This document shows positions 1 through 7,144 of a stretch of DNA of 12,327 bases, in pieces. Origin of the DNA: Lysobacteraceae bacterium. Lineage in GTDB: Bacteria; Pseudomonadota; Gammaproteobacteria; Xanthomonadales; Xanthomonadaceae. Both the position numbers and the translations under genes were made by a program. The stretch is from positions 1-12,327 of the forward strand of contig JAGNNB010000048.1 of the NCBI GenBank assembly GCA_017990865.1. The letters are read 5' to 3'. Position 1 is the stretch's first letter. Every line of letters starts with the position of its first letter. The notes beneath the pieces are model-generated. The model saw only the letters and a program-made list of their open reading frames with translations. It ran no database searches and had not been told where the DNA came from.

Positions 1-1
1 C

Positions 2-451
2 GCCTACTTCGGCCGTTTGCACGGTTTGGACGAAGCGACCATCGCGCAGCGCACGTCGGAATTGGCGGCGACGCTGAAGATGACGGATTTTCTCGACCGC
101 CGCACCGAGGGCTTCTCGCAAGGCCAACGCACCAAAACCGCGATCGCGCGCGCGTTGGTGCACGCACCGAGGAACGTGATCCTGGACGAACCGACCAACG
201 GCCTGGACGTGATGACCACGCGCGGTTTGCGCGGGTTCCTGCAGCATCTGCGCGCCGAAGGGCATTGCGTGATTTTCTCCAGCCACATCATGCAGGAGGT
301 GGCCGCGCTGTGCGACCGCATCGTGGTGATCGCCGCCGGCGAAGTCAAAGCCATCGGCACCCCCGACGAGCTGCGCGCGCTGACCGGCGAGAACGACTTG
401 GAAGAGGTATTCGTGCGCCTTGCCGATCTGGATAAGGAGGTGGCGGCATGA
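2..451 (+). CDS. natA: ABC transporter ATP-binding protein, NatA-like (5' truncated by window edge)
   Basis: This is the C-terminal 149 residues of an ABC ATPase; the start and the Walker A loop lie left of the window, and the frame is open from base 2. Seen in the sequence: a signature-like loop GFSQGQRTK, Walker B with D-loop (NVILDEPTNGLD), and an H-loop histidine in SSHIMQEV. This order is diagnostic of ABC nucleotide-binding domains, and the FSQGQ variant with DEPTNGLDV is typical of the NatA/CcmA-like exporter branch. The stop codon overlaps the start of the next gene (ATGA at 448-451), so the two are translationally coupled and very likely form one exporter, with this subunit hydrolysing ATP at the cytoplasmic face. 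The substrate is not shown by the sequence. Na+ is the textbook NatA substrate, but drugs or other small molecules are equally possible. The gene symbol is by family resemblance. Confidence 0.93.
   Translation, partial: AYFGRLHGLDEATIAQRTSELAATLKMTDFLDRRTEGFSQGQRTKTAIARALVHAPRNVILDEPTNGLDVMTTRGLRGFLQHLRAEGHCVIFSSHIMQEVAALCDRIVVIAAGEVKAIGTPDELRALTGENDLEEVFVRLADLDKEVAA
434..440 (+). promoter_or_regulatory. Shine-Dalgarno for natB-like permease
   Basis: AAGGAGG, a full match to the anti-SD complement, lies inside the end of the upstream ATPase gene, 7 nt before the ATG at 448. It fixes the permease start and supports coupled translation of the pair. Confidence 0.85.
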
Positions 452-1620
452 ACACCGTGTTGACCGTCGCCCGAAAAGAATTGCTCGATCTGTTCCGCGA
501 TCGCCGCACGGTGATGCTCGGCTTGTTGATGATGCCGCTGCTGGTACCGGCGATGCTGCTGGGCATGACCTCGTTGGTCGAGAAAAAACAACGCACGCAG
601 TTGGAATCGACCTTGTCGCTGCCGGTCATCGGCGCCGAACGCGCGCCGAATCTGATGGCGTTCCTGAAAAGCCAGAACATCGAACCGAAAGCGCCGCCGC
701 GCGACGCCATCGCCTCGGTGCGCGACCAAACCTTCGATGCGGTGCTGCGCATTCCCGAAACGTTTCCGACGCAGTGGCGCGGCAGCGAACCGGCGGTGGT
801 GGAGATCATCTACGACAGCTCGCGCCAGGATTCGCAGATTCCGGTCGAACGCATCCGCGCCACGTTGAACGCTTACGCTGGGCAGTTGGGCGCGTTGCGC
901 GTGCTGCAGCGCGGCGTGGACCCGAATATCGCCGCGCCGGTGACCGTGGCGCAGCGCGACGCGGCCACGCCCGAATCCAAGCGCGGCATGGTGCTGGGGT
1001 TGATGCTGCCGTATCTGTTGATCATCAGCAGTTTCCTGGGCGGCGCGTATCTGGTGATCGATGTCACCGCCGGCGAGCGCGAACGGCAATCGCTGGAGCC
1101 ATTGCTGGCCACGCCCGCCGCGCGGGCTTCGATCATGAGCGGCAAGATTCTTGCCGCCTGCGCCTTCGCGATGTTGAGCCTGGTACTGATTCTCGCGGCG
1201 TTCAAACTCAGTCTGATGTTCGCGCCCGGCGGCATGCGCTCGTTGACGATCTCGACCGCGGTGATCGGACAACTGCTGCTGGTGCTGTTGCCGATGGTGC
1301 TGATCGGCACCACGCTGCTGACGTTGATCTCGGCGAGCGTGAAATCGGTGAAGGAAGCGCAAAGCTACATGTCGTTGTTGATGCTGCTGCCGATGCTGCC
1401 GACCGTGATGCTGATGGTGAATCCGATCAAGCAGCAGATCTGGCAATTCGCGGTGCCGTTCCTCGCGCAGAATCAGATGATCCTCAAGCTGTTGCGCAGC
1501 GAACCGATCGGCGCGGACATCTGGGGCGTGTATCTGGGCTGCGGCTTGGGTCTGGGCCTGGTGTTGTGGGCGCTGGCCGCGCGCTTGTATCACCGGGAGA
1601 AATTGGCGATTTCGGCGTAA
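448..1620 (+). CDS. natB: ABC-2 type exporter permease, NatB family
   Basis: This 390-residue integral membrane protein is the transmembrane partner of the preceding ATPase. Predicted by reading hydrophobicity: TM1 about residues 21-41 after a short basic N-terminus (RKELLDLFRDRR, typical of ABC-2/NatB permeases), a large extracytoplasmic domain at about 45-180, then TMs at about 181-204, 233-256, 270-296, 305-324 and 355-379. The stretch AGERERQSLEPLLATPA (208-224), just after TM2, matches the GE.ER..LEPLL.TP signature of NatB-type permeases. The start is set by a perfect SD and by the 4-base overlap with the ATPase stop. Length and topology are complete for the family. Expected role: homo- or heterodimeric inner-membrane export channel powered by NatA. 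The substrate cannot be read from the sequence. No terminator hairpin directly follows the stop. Confidence 0.93.
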   Translation: MNTVLTVARKELLDLFRDRRTVMLGLLMMPLLVPAMLLGMTSLVEKKQRTQLESTLSLPVIGAERAPNLMAFLKSQNIEPKAPPRDAIASVRDQTFDAVLRIPETFPTQWRGSEPAVVEIIYDSSRQDSQIPVERIRATLNAYAGQLGALRVLQRGVDPNIAAPVTVAQRDAATPESKRGMVLGLMLPYLLIISSFLGGAYLVIDVTAGERERQSLEPLLATPAARASIMSGKILAACAFAMLSLVLILAAFKLSLMFAPGGMRSLTISTAVIGQLLLVLLPMVLIGTTLLTLISASVKSVKEAQSYMSLLMLLPMLPTVMLMVNPIKQQIWQFAVPFLAQNQMILKLLRSEPIGADIWGVYLGCGLGLGLVLWALAARLYHREKLAISA

Positions 1621-1659
1621 GGGACTCCGGTCTCGCAGGGCTTAGAACATTTTTTGCTT

Positions 1660-2040
1660 GCTTTGGTTACGCTTGTCCAGCCACGAATATGAGATCTCTG
1701 ATTTGGTTCAAGTCTGGACGTTAAGGGGCAAAGATTTCGCTTTTTTCGCGCTGACGCGCGACCTACTTTTCTTTGCTCGTGCACTGCGCGCGCAGGAGCG
1801 CGCGCGAACGCCGCAGGCGGCCCGAAGGGCGAACGCCAGGATGGCGCGAGTCAAGAAAAGTAGGCAAAAGAAAGCACTTTTCCCCGACACAGCAAACCCG
1901 TCGCGTTGTGGTTACGGGGATTTTTCGATTCGCCATCCATGGCGAATCGAAAAACGGCGGGCGTCCTGCCCACCGCCCGATGGGTCTGGGCATACTTCTG
2001 TGGTTTACCGCTATTCAAGATCAAAAAACGCAGGTGCCTA
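1660..2040. repeat. Probable dispersed xanthomonad intergenic repeat (palindrome-rich, non-coding)
   Basis: This is the body of the 537-bp gap between natB and the TonB-domain gene. It contains 12-bp inverted arms (CCTACTTTTCTT at 1762-1773 and its complement at 1853-1864) that bracket a GC-rich stem-loop (8-bp stem 1786-1793/1798-1805, AGGA loop). It also holds a perfect palindrome at 1921-1954 and a GC-rich inverted block just after it. Open frames here are Arg/Ala/Ser-rich and differ in every frame, as expected of repeat-derived non-genes. From memory, sequences with this layout recur between genes in Lysobacter and Xanthomonas genomes and are often mis-annotated as short hypothetical proteins; I could not run the search. 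The boundaries are approximate. Confidence 0.55.
1921..1954. repeat. Perfect 16-bp inverted repeat with 2-nt spacer
   Basis: Arms TTTTTCGATTCGCCAT (1921-1936) and its exact complement (1939-1954) are separated by CC. The T-run sits on the 5' side and the A-run on the 3' side, the reverse of an intrinsic terminator, so a termination role is unlikely on either strand. It could be a DNA cruciform or recognition site, or part of the surrounding repeat element. Confidence 0.9.
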
Positions 2041-2090
2041 AACCAGAATGCTGTAAATGCTGTCTCCGGTTCTCACCGCTCGCGAATACG

Positions 2091-2116
2091 AAAAACCCGG
2101 CCTTGGCCGGGTTTTT
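2091..2116. terminator. Bidirectional rho-independent terminator
   Basis: AAAAACCCGGCC-TT-GGCCGGGTTTTT is a perfect 12-bp stem flanked by an A-run and a T-run, so it can end transcription on both strands. On the - strand it lies 41 nt past the stop of the TonB-domain lipoprotein gene and is its natural terminator. On the + strand it could stop read-through from natAB, about 470 nt upstream. Confidence 0.9.
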
Positions 2117-2157
2117 CTTCGATGGGCTCGGGGGGACGAGCTGGATTCGATCCGCGC

Positions 2158-3234
2158 TTAATTGCCCGGCTTGAAACCGATGGTGCGGCGGCTGGTGACC
2201 GGCGCGGCGATCGGCTGGAAGCGCCAGCGTTTCACCGCCGCCAGCGCTTCGCGATCGAACACGCGCGGCGGATTGCCGCGCACGACGCGCGCGCTGGTGA
2301 CACTGCCGTCGGTGCCGACGGTGAATTCGACCAACACTTCGCCCGATTGACCGGCGCGCAAGGCATCGGTCGGATACTTGGGCTGCGGCGCGCTGATCGC
2401 GCGGAGGTCGTTCGCCGTCGGCCGCGCGGTCGCGGCGCGGTCGGCTTCGGCTTGGCGCGCGGCTTCGGCTTGACGCTGCGCTTCGGCCTGGCGCGCCGCT
2501 TCGGCCTGGCGCTGCGCTTCGGCTTGGCGCGCCACTTCGGCCTGACGCGCAACGTCGGCCTGTTGCTGTTGTTGTTGCTGCTGTTGCTGCTGGGCGAGCT
2601 GTTGCGCGGCGCGGCGCTGATCGTCTTCCTGCTGTTTCTTGCGATCCTCTTCCTGCTTGGCCAAGCGCAGTTTCTCGGCTTCGGCGTCTTCGGTTTGTTG
2701 TTGTTGGCGCAGGGCGAGCGTGGATTGCCCGTCGGAAATCATCTGCTTGAGTCGCGGCAGCGCCGGCGCGGCCTTGTCGGCTTTCTCGATGAGCGCGTAC
2801 AGCCGCTGCGCTTCGACGAAGTCGTCGCGACCGATGCTCTGTTCGGTGGCGATCAACGCGTACGGCATCAGATCGGTCAGTGCGCTGGCGATGGCCGCAT
2901 CGTTGGGTTGCTTATCGCGCAGTGCGAGGTAGTACTCCATCGCGTTGTTGCCGGCCGGCGCGTACATGCGCTGCTCGGCTTGCGCGGCGCGTGCGGCGGT
3001 GCGCAGTTGGTCGACGCTCATCGCCGCGACTTGCGCGGAGATCACCGGCGAGGCGACTTGCGCGGTCTGCGCAGTCGTCGGGCTTTGTTGCGCGGCCGGA
3101 TCGGCGGGTGCTGCGGTGTCGGTCTTATCGCCGCAGGCCGTCACGGCGAACAAGAGCGCGGCGGCGAGGGTCGCATGGCGCCATCCGGCGCGAAGCGGGA
3201 GGGCGGGCGTTTCGGCGGACTGTTCGACGGACAT
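2158..3234 (-). CDS. TonB C-terminal-domain lipoprotein with TolA-like Gln/Ala-rich spacer
   Basis: This 358-residue envelope protein has four recognisable parts. (1) A signal peptide ends in a lipobox, LLFAVTAC, with the lipidated cysteine at 34. (2) A helical region lies at about 75-170 and may be TPR-like. (3) A charged, probably coiled-coil stretch at 175-212 leads to an 11-residue poly-Gln run (215-225) and RQAEA-type repeats (230-264), as in TolA/TonB spacers. (4) A TonB C-terminal domain occupies about 278-358 (PKYP.DALRAGQSGEVLVEFTV...WRFQP). I chose the ATG at 3234 because it gives a compact lipoprotein signal; a TTG at 3288 would add 18 Pro-rich residues ahead of it. No strong SD is seen. 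A weak -10 (TATGCT, 3288-3293) overlaps that TTG, which also favours the ATG. Family members are usually called energy transducer TonB, but no exbB/exbD is adjacent and lipid anchoring is atypical, so energy coupling is unproven. The start lies 123 bp downstream of the mnmE stop. Confidence 0.88.
   Translation of the reverse strand: MSVEQSAETPALPLRAGWRHATLAAALLFAVTACGDKTDTAAPADPAAQQSPTTAQTAQVASPVISAQVAAMSVDQLRTAARAAQAEQRMYAPAGNNAMEYYLALRDKQPNDAAIASALTDLMPYALIATEQSIGRDDFVEAQRLYALIEKADKAAPALPRLKQMISDGQSTLALRQQQQTEDAEAEKLRLAKQEEDRKKQQEDDQRRAAQQLAQQQQQQQQQQQADVARQAEVARQAEAQRQAEAARQAEAQRQAEAARQAEADRAATARPTANDLRAISAPQPKYPTDALRAGQSGEVLVEFTVGTDGSVTSARVVRGNPPRVFDREALAAVKRWRFQPIAAPVTSRRTIGFKPGN
2443..2547 (-). 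repeat. In-frame degenerate 15/30-bp repeats encoding RQAEA units
   Basis: Seven consecutive 5-residue-register units (RQAEV, ARQAEA, QRQAEA and variants) are encoded by near-identical GCTTCGGC-containing 15-mers. They form the rigid helical spacer before the TonB domain. Near-identity at the DNA level means copy number could change by slippage or recombination. Confidence 0.85.
2560..2592 (-). repeat. CAG/CAA microsatellite encoding poly-Gln (11 residues)
   Basis: Eleven Gln codons in a row, CAA and CAG mixed, appear on the + strand as alternating TTG/CTG triplets. Being triplets, changes in number would lengthen or shorten the spacer of the TonB-domain lipoprotein without breaking the frame. 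Confidence 0.9.
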
Positions 3235-3357
3235 CTCGGGTACCTGCGATGGCGAGGGCGGCGGCGGGACGGCACATCCTTGGCGCAAGCATAGCTCTTG
3301 CGACGGCCTTCGTTACGCCGGACGTCGCACGGGGCGCGGGCAGCGCCGCGCGGGGCG

Positions 3358-4740
3358 TCATTTTCCGATGCAGAAGGTGGAAAAAATGTGACCGAGCAGA
3401 TCATCCGGCGCAATACGTCCGGTGATTTCGCCCAGCGCGTCGTGCGCGGCCCGCAAGGCTTCGGCCGTCAGCTCGTACGCGCCTTCGCGCATCCGGTCGC
3501 GCGCCTCCGCCAGCGCCGTCTGCGCGCGTCGCAGGGCGTCGACCTGCCGCGCGCGGGCGCTGAAGGCGCCTTCGACGCCTTCGCCGATGCCGCCCACCGC
3601 CGCCAAACGCGCGTGCAGCGTCTCCAATCCCGCGCCGGTGCGCGCCGAGACCCACAGCATGTCGCTTGCCGCAATCGATGTCGTTGACGCGTTCGGGGTC
3701 GGCGCGGACCCCTGAAATTCAAGCAAATCCGCCTTGTTCGCCACCCACAGCCGCTGCGGGACATCGGCGATGGCGTCGGCCACCGCGGCGCGGCCGGCCT
3801 CGATGTCTTGCGCGTCCAGCACCACGATCGCCAGATCGGCCCGGCGCAGCTCGCCTTCGGCGCGGCGCATGCCTTCGCGTTCGATCGCATCGCCGCCCGC
3901 GCGCAGGCCGGCGGTATCCACCAGGGTCAGCTCCAAACCGTCCACGCGCACGGTTTCGCGCAGCACATCGCGGGTGGTGCCGGCGATATCGCTGACGATC
4001 GCGCGGTCGCTGCCGGCCAGCGCGTTCAACAGCGAACTCTTGCCCGCGTTGGGCGGGCCGACGATCACCGCATGCAGGCCGTCGCGCAGTTTTTGGCCGC
4101 GTTCGGCCTCGCGCAGCAGCGCATCCAGATCGTTTTCGGTCTGCGCGAGCCCGGTTTCGATAGCCGAACCCCCGAGCGTTTCGATGGATTCATCGACAAA
4201 ATCGATCGTCGCTTCCACATGCACGCGCAACCGCAGCAGCACCGCCGCCAACGCATCCACGCGCTGCGAGAACACGCCGTCGAGCGAACGTCGCGCCGCC
4301 CGCGCCGCGCGCTGGTCCGCCGCCGCGATCAAATCCGCCACCGCCTCGGCCTGCGCGAGATCGAGCTTGCCGTTGAGGAACGCGCGTTCGCTGAACTCCC
4401 CCGCCCGCGCCAACCGCGCGCCGAGCGCGCAGCAGCGATCCAGCAACGCGCGCAACACCGCCGGACTGCCGTGCGCCTGCAGCTCCACCACGTCCTCGCC
4501 GGTGTAACTGGCCGGCGCGCGGAAATACAGCGCGATGCCGTCGTCGATGGTGTCGCCGTGCTCGTCGCGGAAACGCGCGTAATGCGCGTAACGCGGTTTC
4601 AGTGACATGCCGCACAGCGCCTGCGCGATCGTCGATGCGTTCGGGCCGGAGAGACGGATCACGCCGACGCCGCCGGAACCGGCGGCTGTCGCTATCGCGG
4701 CGATGGTGGTCTCGTGATGCGAGCGTTCGTGTTTCGACAT
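3358..4740 (-). CDS. mnmE: tRNA uridine-5-carboxymethylaminomethyl(34) synthesis GTPase MnmE (TrmE)
   Basis: This K+-stimulated GTPase works with MnmG to install the cmnm5 group on U34 of tRNAs reading split codon boxes. The 460-residue length fits the family (about 450). Visible elements: an N-terminal folate-binding domain beginning [22 protein letters not shown] (11-32) with ASYTGED at 77-83, a helical domain, and an inserted G domain with G1 GPPNAGKS (228-235), G2 TTRD (255-258), G3 DTAG (275-278) and G4 NKAD (335-338). It ends in the invariant catalytic tail FCIGK, Cys457. I chose the ATG at 4740; the frame stays open a further 115 codons upstream, but that extension is Arg/Ser/His-rich and lacks family resemblance. 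There is no clear SD. In relatives it usually follows yidC directly; here about 2.5 kb with two other genes separates them, so it probably has its own promoter. Confidence 0.97.
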   Translation of the reverse strand: MSKHERSHHETTIAAIATAAGSGGVGVIRLSGPNASTIAQALCGMSLKPRYAHYARFRDEHGDTIDDGIALYFRAPASYTGEDVVELQAHGSPAVLRALLDRCCALGARLARAGEFSERAFLNGKLDLAQAEAVADLIAAADQRAARAARRSLDGVFSQRVDALAAVLLRLRVHVEATIDFVDESIETLGGSAIETGLAQTENDLDALLREAERGQKLRDGLHAVIVGPPNAGKSSLLNALAGSDRAIVSDIAGTTRDVLRETVRVDGLELTLVDTAGLRAGGDAIEREGMRRAEGELRRADLAIVVLDAQDIEAGRAAVADAIADVPQRLWVANKADLLEFQGSAPTPNASTTSIAASDMLWVSARTGAGLETLHARLAAVGGIGEGVEGAFSARARQVDALRRAQTALAEARDRMREGAYELTAEALRAAHDALGEITGRIAPDDLLGHIFSTFCIGK

Positions 4741-5041
4741 GGCGAGCGAGCGGTGATGTTGGATAACGCGCGGGAACAGGAACGACTTCGTTTCGTTGCT
4801 TCGATGCCTGCTGCAGATCCGAATGCGATCCACGCGAAATGCGTTCGCATCGCCGCGCATGGCGATGCGCAAGCTAACACGGAACCGCCGCGCTTTCGCA
4901 AGCGATGAGATCGCCGCGAAATCCTTCCGTCGTCCGGCATCGAAAGCCACCGAAGCGATCGCCGCCTCCGCGAACGTCTCGCTATCGAGACTTTCGTGGT
5001 GAAATCGCGCCGCTTGAGACCTCGACGACGAATCATGAGGA

Positions 5042-5068
5042 GCCTGTTCGGAGGAACGAACGACAGGC
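5042..5068 (+). promoter_or_regulatory. Putative 5'-leader hairpin before the tailspike-like gene
   Basis: GCCTGT (5042-5047) pairs with ACAGGC (5063-5068), and TTCG/CGAA (5047-5050/5057-5060) can pair inside it with a small bulge. It ends 22 nt before the SD at 5091. It may stabilise the mRNA or tune translation; there is no direct evidence of function. Confidence 0.35.
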
Positions 5069-5090
5069 GAAAAATCCCTCTTCACGAACC

Positions 5091-5095
5091 AAGGA
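5091..5095 (+). promoter_or_regulatory. Shine-Dalgarno for tailspike-like gene
   Basis: AAGGA (within AAGGAAGA) lies 10 nt before the ATG at 5106. It decides this start over the upstream in-frame ATG at 4905, whose 67 extra residues are low-complexity and basic. Confidence 0.7.
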
Positions 5096-5105
5096 AGACA
5101 TCGTC

Positions 5106-7076
5106 ATGGCCTTAGTCGCCTGCTCAATCGCATCGGATCTCGCTCAAGTCAAAGTCACGAGCCCGACCTCCATCACCGTGATCTACGACGGTGCCACATT
5201 CAACTGGACGACCGGCGACTTCACCGGGAAAAACGACGATGTCAATGTCGTCAAACACACCAGCACGCCTTTGACGACCGGCGCATGGGTGCGACAAACC
5301 GCCGAGAAAGTGTCCTTTCCGTCCGATGTCGGAACGCTTCTGGGCTCGGTGCAGGATGCGCTCAGCGCGCGAGGCGCGCCGCCTGCGGTTCTTTCCGAAC
5401 GCTTCTATCTCACCAACCGGATGACGGCCGCCGAAATCACGGACTGCGCCACGCAAACCGGCGCCATCAACTTGTCGCCGAAACTTCAGCAACTGATCAA
5501 CGACGCCGCGGGCAGAGAGATCTATCTGCCGGAAGGCGGCTTGATCAAACTGCAGTCGAGCGTTTCGTACGTGCCCTCCGCCCCCGTCGCCGGACAGATG
5601 TATCGGGGCTTGAAGTTGTTCGGTACGCAAGGCACCACGATTCGAGGCCCCGCCGATTTCGCGATCGATATCGGCACGGGCGCCATTTTCAAATTCCAGG
5701 ATCAGTGCATCCTGTCCGGATTCACGATCGACGGCATGAACGCTGCCGGATCCAAAGGCATTCGCATGGAGCGCGCCTATCGCGTTCTGATCGATTCGCT
5801 GAACATCAACCACATGAAAGGCGACGGTATTTTCGTCGCGGTGACGCAGAACGACGCCGGCAGCTCCAACAATATCGAAGTGGTCAGAACCAACATGGTC
5901 GGTATCGGCGGTTGGGGCTTCAATCACGCGCCTCTTCCCGGCGCGAACGACTTGTCGTATTTGTGGATGCATCATTGCCTCTTCAATGCGTGCGGCACGC
6001 CCGAATGGAAGTCGATCACCGGCATCACGAAGGCCAACCCCGGCGTCGTGACCTGTATCGGCCACGGCTTCGTCACCGGCCAGAAAATTCGCATCGGCGG
6101 CGTCTTCGGCATGTTCGAAGTCAACACGGCGTACGTCTTCACGGTCACCGTGATCAATGCGAATCAATTCTCGATCGGCGTCAACACGTCGAACTTCGGC
6201 GCGTACGTTTCGGGAGGCCGCGCTTTCCCCGCCGTTCCGGGCTCCGGCGCGGTCAAACTGCAGACCCAGGCGAGCCGGTTGTCCGATTTCGCCGTCACCG
6301 AGACCCAAAACTGCGGTTTCTATATCGGCGGTCAAGCGTTCCGCACGGCGTTCGAAAACGTCACCGCCGAAAACACGAACGGGATCAGCGTATTGATCGA
6401 TGGCGGATCGGGCGTATCGATTCGGAATTCGGATTTGCGCTGCAACGCGTCCGTCGCCACGAATTTCGCGCATGTCTTGCTCGATGGCACCACACGACCG
6501 GTCGCCGCGGTCGATCTGATCGGCAACTCGATCATTCAATTCAACGGCAGCGCGCCGCTCGTGGTCGACAACCCGCATACCGCTTTCCAGGCCATCGGGC
6601 CCAACCTCGGTCGCATCCATATCGAAGGCACCAACTTCTACGCCTACGACACCGCGAATCAGAAGCGATACGGCGATGGTCTGTTCACGGCCACCTCGCC
6701 CACGTTGAGCGATGGCTATGGCGGAACCGCGTTCGAGCCGGGCGCCGCGGTCAACCAATCGTTCGCGGCGGCGAATCCCGTCTACACCCCGGATATCCGC
6801 AAAGGACAGACGCACATCTTGACGCTGTCGCCGGGCGCTTCGGGGACGTTGACCGTCAATCTTCCGAACATCGGCGGACTGGGCGGATTGGCCTTGAACG
6901 GCGCACCGCTGAATGTCCTTCTGGTGAACAACAGCGGGGGCGTGGCCCCTATCAACTTGGTTTGGAATTTACCCACCAAGGGCGCGCCCGCGACGATCGC
7001 CGCAGGCGAGACGAAATCCGGCACGTGGCGGTTCTCGTCGAGCTACGGCTGGATGCAGGCGGCCGCATGGGCATAA
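5106..7076 (+). CDS. Orphan phage-tailspike-like right-handed beta-helix protein with E1_FCCH-like insert
   Basis: This 656-residue protein lacks a signal peptide. An N-terminal module (about 18-70; SPTSITVIYDGATFNWTTGDF, ending GAWVRQTAEKVSF) matches in style the region that precedes the beta-helix in phage tailspikes. A pectate-lyase-superfamily beta-helix follows at about 120-300 and 380-520: the family's ligand-shaping start (IYLPEGGLIKL, 139-149), then many short rungs such as LSGFTIDGMNAAGSKGI and IDSLNINHMKGDGIF. Residues about 303-372 (ITGITKANPGVVTCIGHGF to FGAYVSGG) interrupt the helix and resemble the E1_FCCH-like domain common in phage tail proteins. The C-terminus (about 560-656) is beta-rich, probably a trimerisation or sandwich domain. 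The likely activity is glycan binding or cleavage; catalytic residues cannot be assigned by eye. No phage structural genes flank it, and it opposes all its neighbours on both sides. GC looks lower than the flanks, suggesting transfer. Confidence 0.82.
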   Translation: MALVACSIASDLAQVKVTSPTSITVIYDGATFNWTTGDFTGKNDDVNVVKHTSTPLTTGAWVRQTAEKVSFPSDVGTLLGSVQDALSARGAPPAVLSERFYLTNRMTAAEITDCATQTGAINLSPKLQQLINDAAGREIYLPEGGLIKLQSSVSYVPSAPVAGQMYRGLKLFGTQGTTIRGPADFAIDIGTGAIFKFQDQCILSGFTIDGMNAAGSKGIRMERAYRVLIDSLNINHMKGDGIFVAVTQNDAGSSNNIEVVRTNMVGIGGWGFNHAPLPGANDLSYLWMHHCLFNACGTPEWKSITGITKANPGVVTCIGHGFVTGQKIRIGGVFGMFEVNTAYVFTVTVINANQFSIGVNTSNFGAYVSGGRAFPAVPGSGAVKLQTQASRLSDFAVTETQNCGFYIGGQAFRTAFENVTAENTNGISVLIDGGSGVSIRNSDLRCNASVATNFAHVLLDGTTRPVAAVDLIGNSIIQFNGSAPLVVDNPHTAFQAIGPNLGRIHIEGTNFYAYDTANQKRYGDGLFTATSPTLSDGYGGTAFEPGAAVNQSFAAANPVYTPDIRKGQTHILTLSPGASGTLTVNLPNIGGLGGLALNGAPLNVLLVNNSGGVAPINLVWNLPTKGAPATIAAGETKSGTWRFSSSYGWMQAAAWA

Positions 7077-7144
7077 CGCCGGGCGGCGGTGGTCCAAATT
7101 GACGCGTTCGCATTGCCTCGTTCGCATTGAAATGCGATAGGCGT

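Larger units (their letters stand above)
4741..5105. other. 365-bp non-coding spacer between divergent mnmE and tailspike-like gene
   Basis: This divergent intergenic region must carry promoters for both flanking genes. Frames running through it are Arg/Pro/Ser-rich extensions of the two genes and not credible coding sequence. A 9-bp stem-loop is visible (CGCATCGCC at 4846-4854 with its complement at 4861-4869). No convincing -35/-10 pair was found on either strand, and there is no tRNA, IS end or CRISPR-like repeat. Confidence 0.7.

Noticed and set aside
4..1593. 529-codon open frame on the - strand opposite natAB
   Set aside because: It is Gln/Arg/His-rich and lies antisense to two clear ABC transporter genes with SD and overlap; this is a codon-bias shadow typical of GC-rich DNA.
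2143..2153. GGATTCGATCC resembling a tRNA T-arm
   Set aside because: No acceptor, D or anticodon stems could be found around it; it is a chance match next to the terminator.
1658..2174. Several 60-130 codon open frames on both strands between natB and the TonB-domain gene
   Set aside because: They are mutually overlapping, Arg/Ala/Ser-rich and lie within palindromic repeat sequence; none has an SD or a recognisable motif.
1906..3294. 462-codon + strand frame opposite the TonB-domain lipoprotein
   Set aside because: Its poly-Leu and RFGLA repeats are the antisense reading of the poly-Gln and RQAEA tract; the - strand protein has a lipobox and TonB domain.
4759..4768. TTGGATAAC (complement GTTATCCAA) as a DnaA box
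   Set aside because: It is a single 7/9 match far from dnaA with no companions.
4741..5085. 115-codon N-terminal extension of mnmE
   Set aside because: The MnmE family begins at the MSKHERS...TTIAAIATA region; the extension is Arg/Ser/His-rich with no family similarity.
4905..5105. 67-codon upstream extension of the tailspike-like gene
   Set aside because: It is basic and Pro/Arg/Ser-rich, while the ATG at 5106 has an AAGGA SD at 10 nt.
5124..7102. Long open frames in other frames and on the opposite strand of the tailspike-like gene
   Set aside because: They are Arg/Asp/His-rich without domains; the chosen frame has coherent beta-helix rungs, an SD and a clear C-terminus.
4841..7113. GCGTTCGCAT at 4841-4850 and 7104-7113 as possible target-site duplication around the tailspike-like gene
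   Set aside because: It is only 10 bp, made of words common in this genome, and is not positioned at matching boundaries; a chance repeat is more likely.
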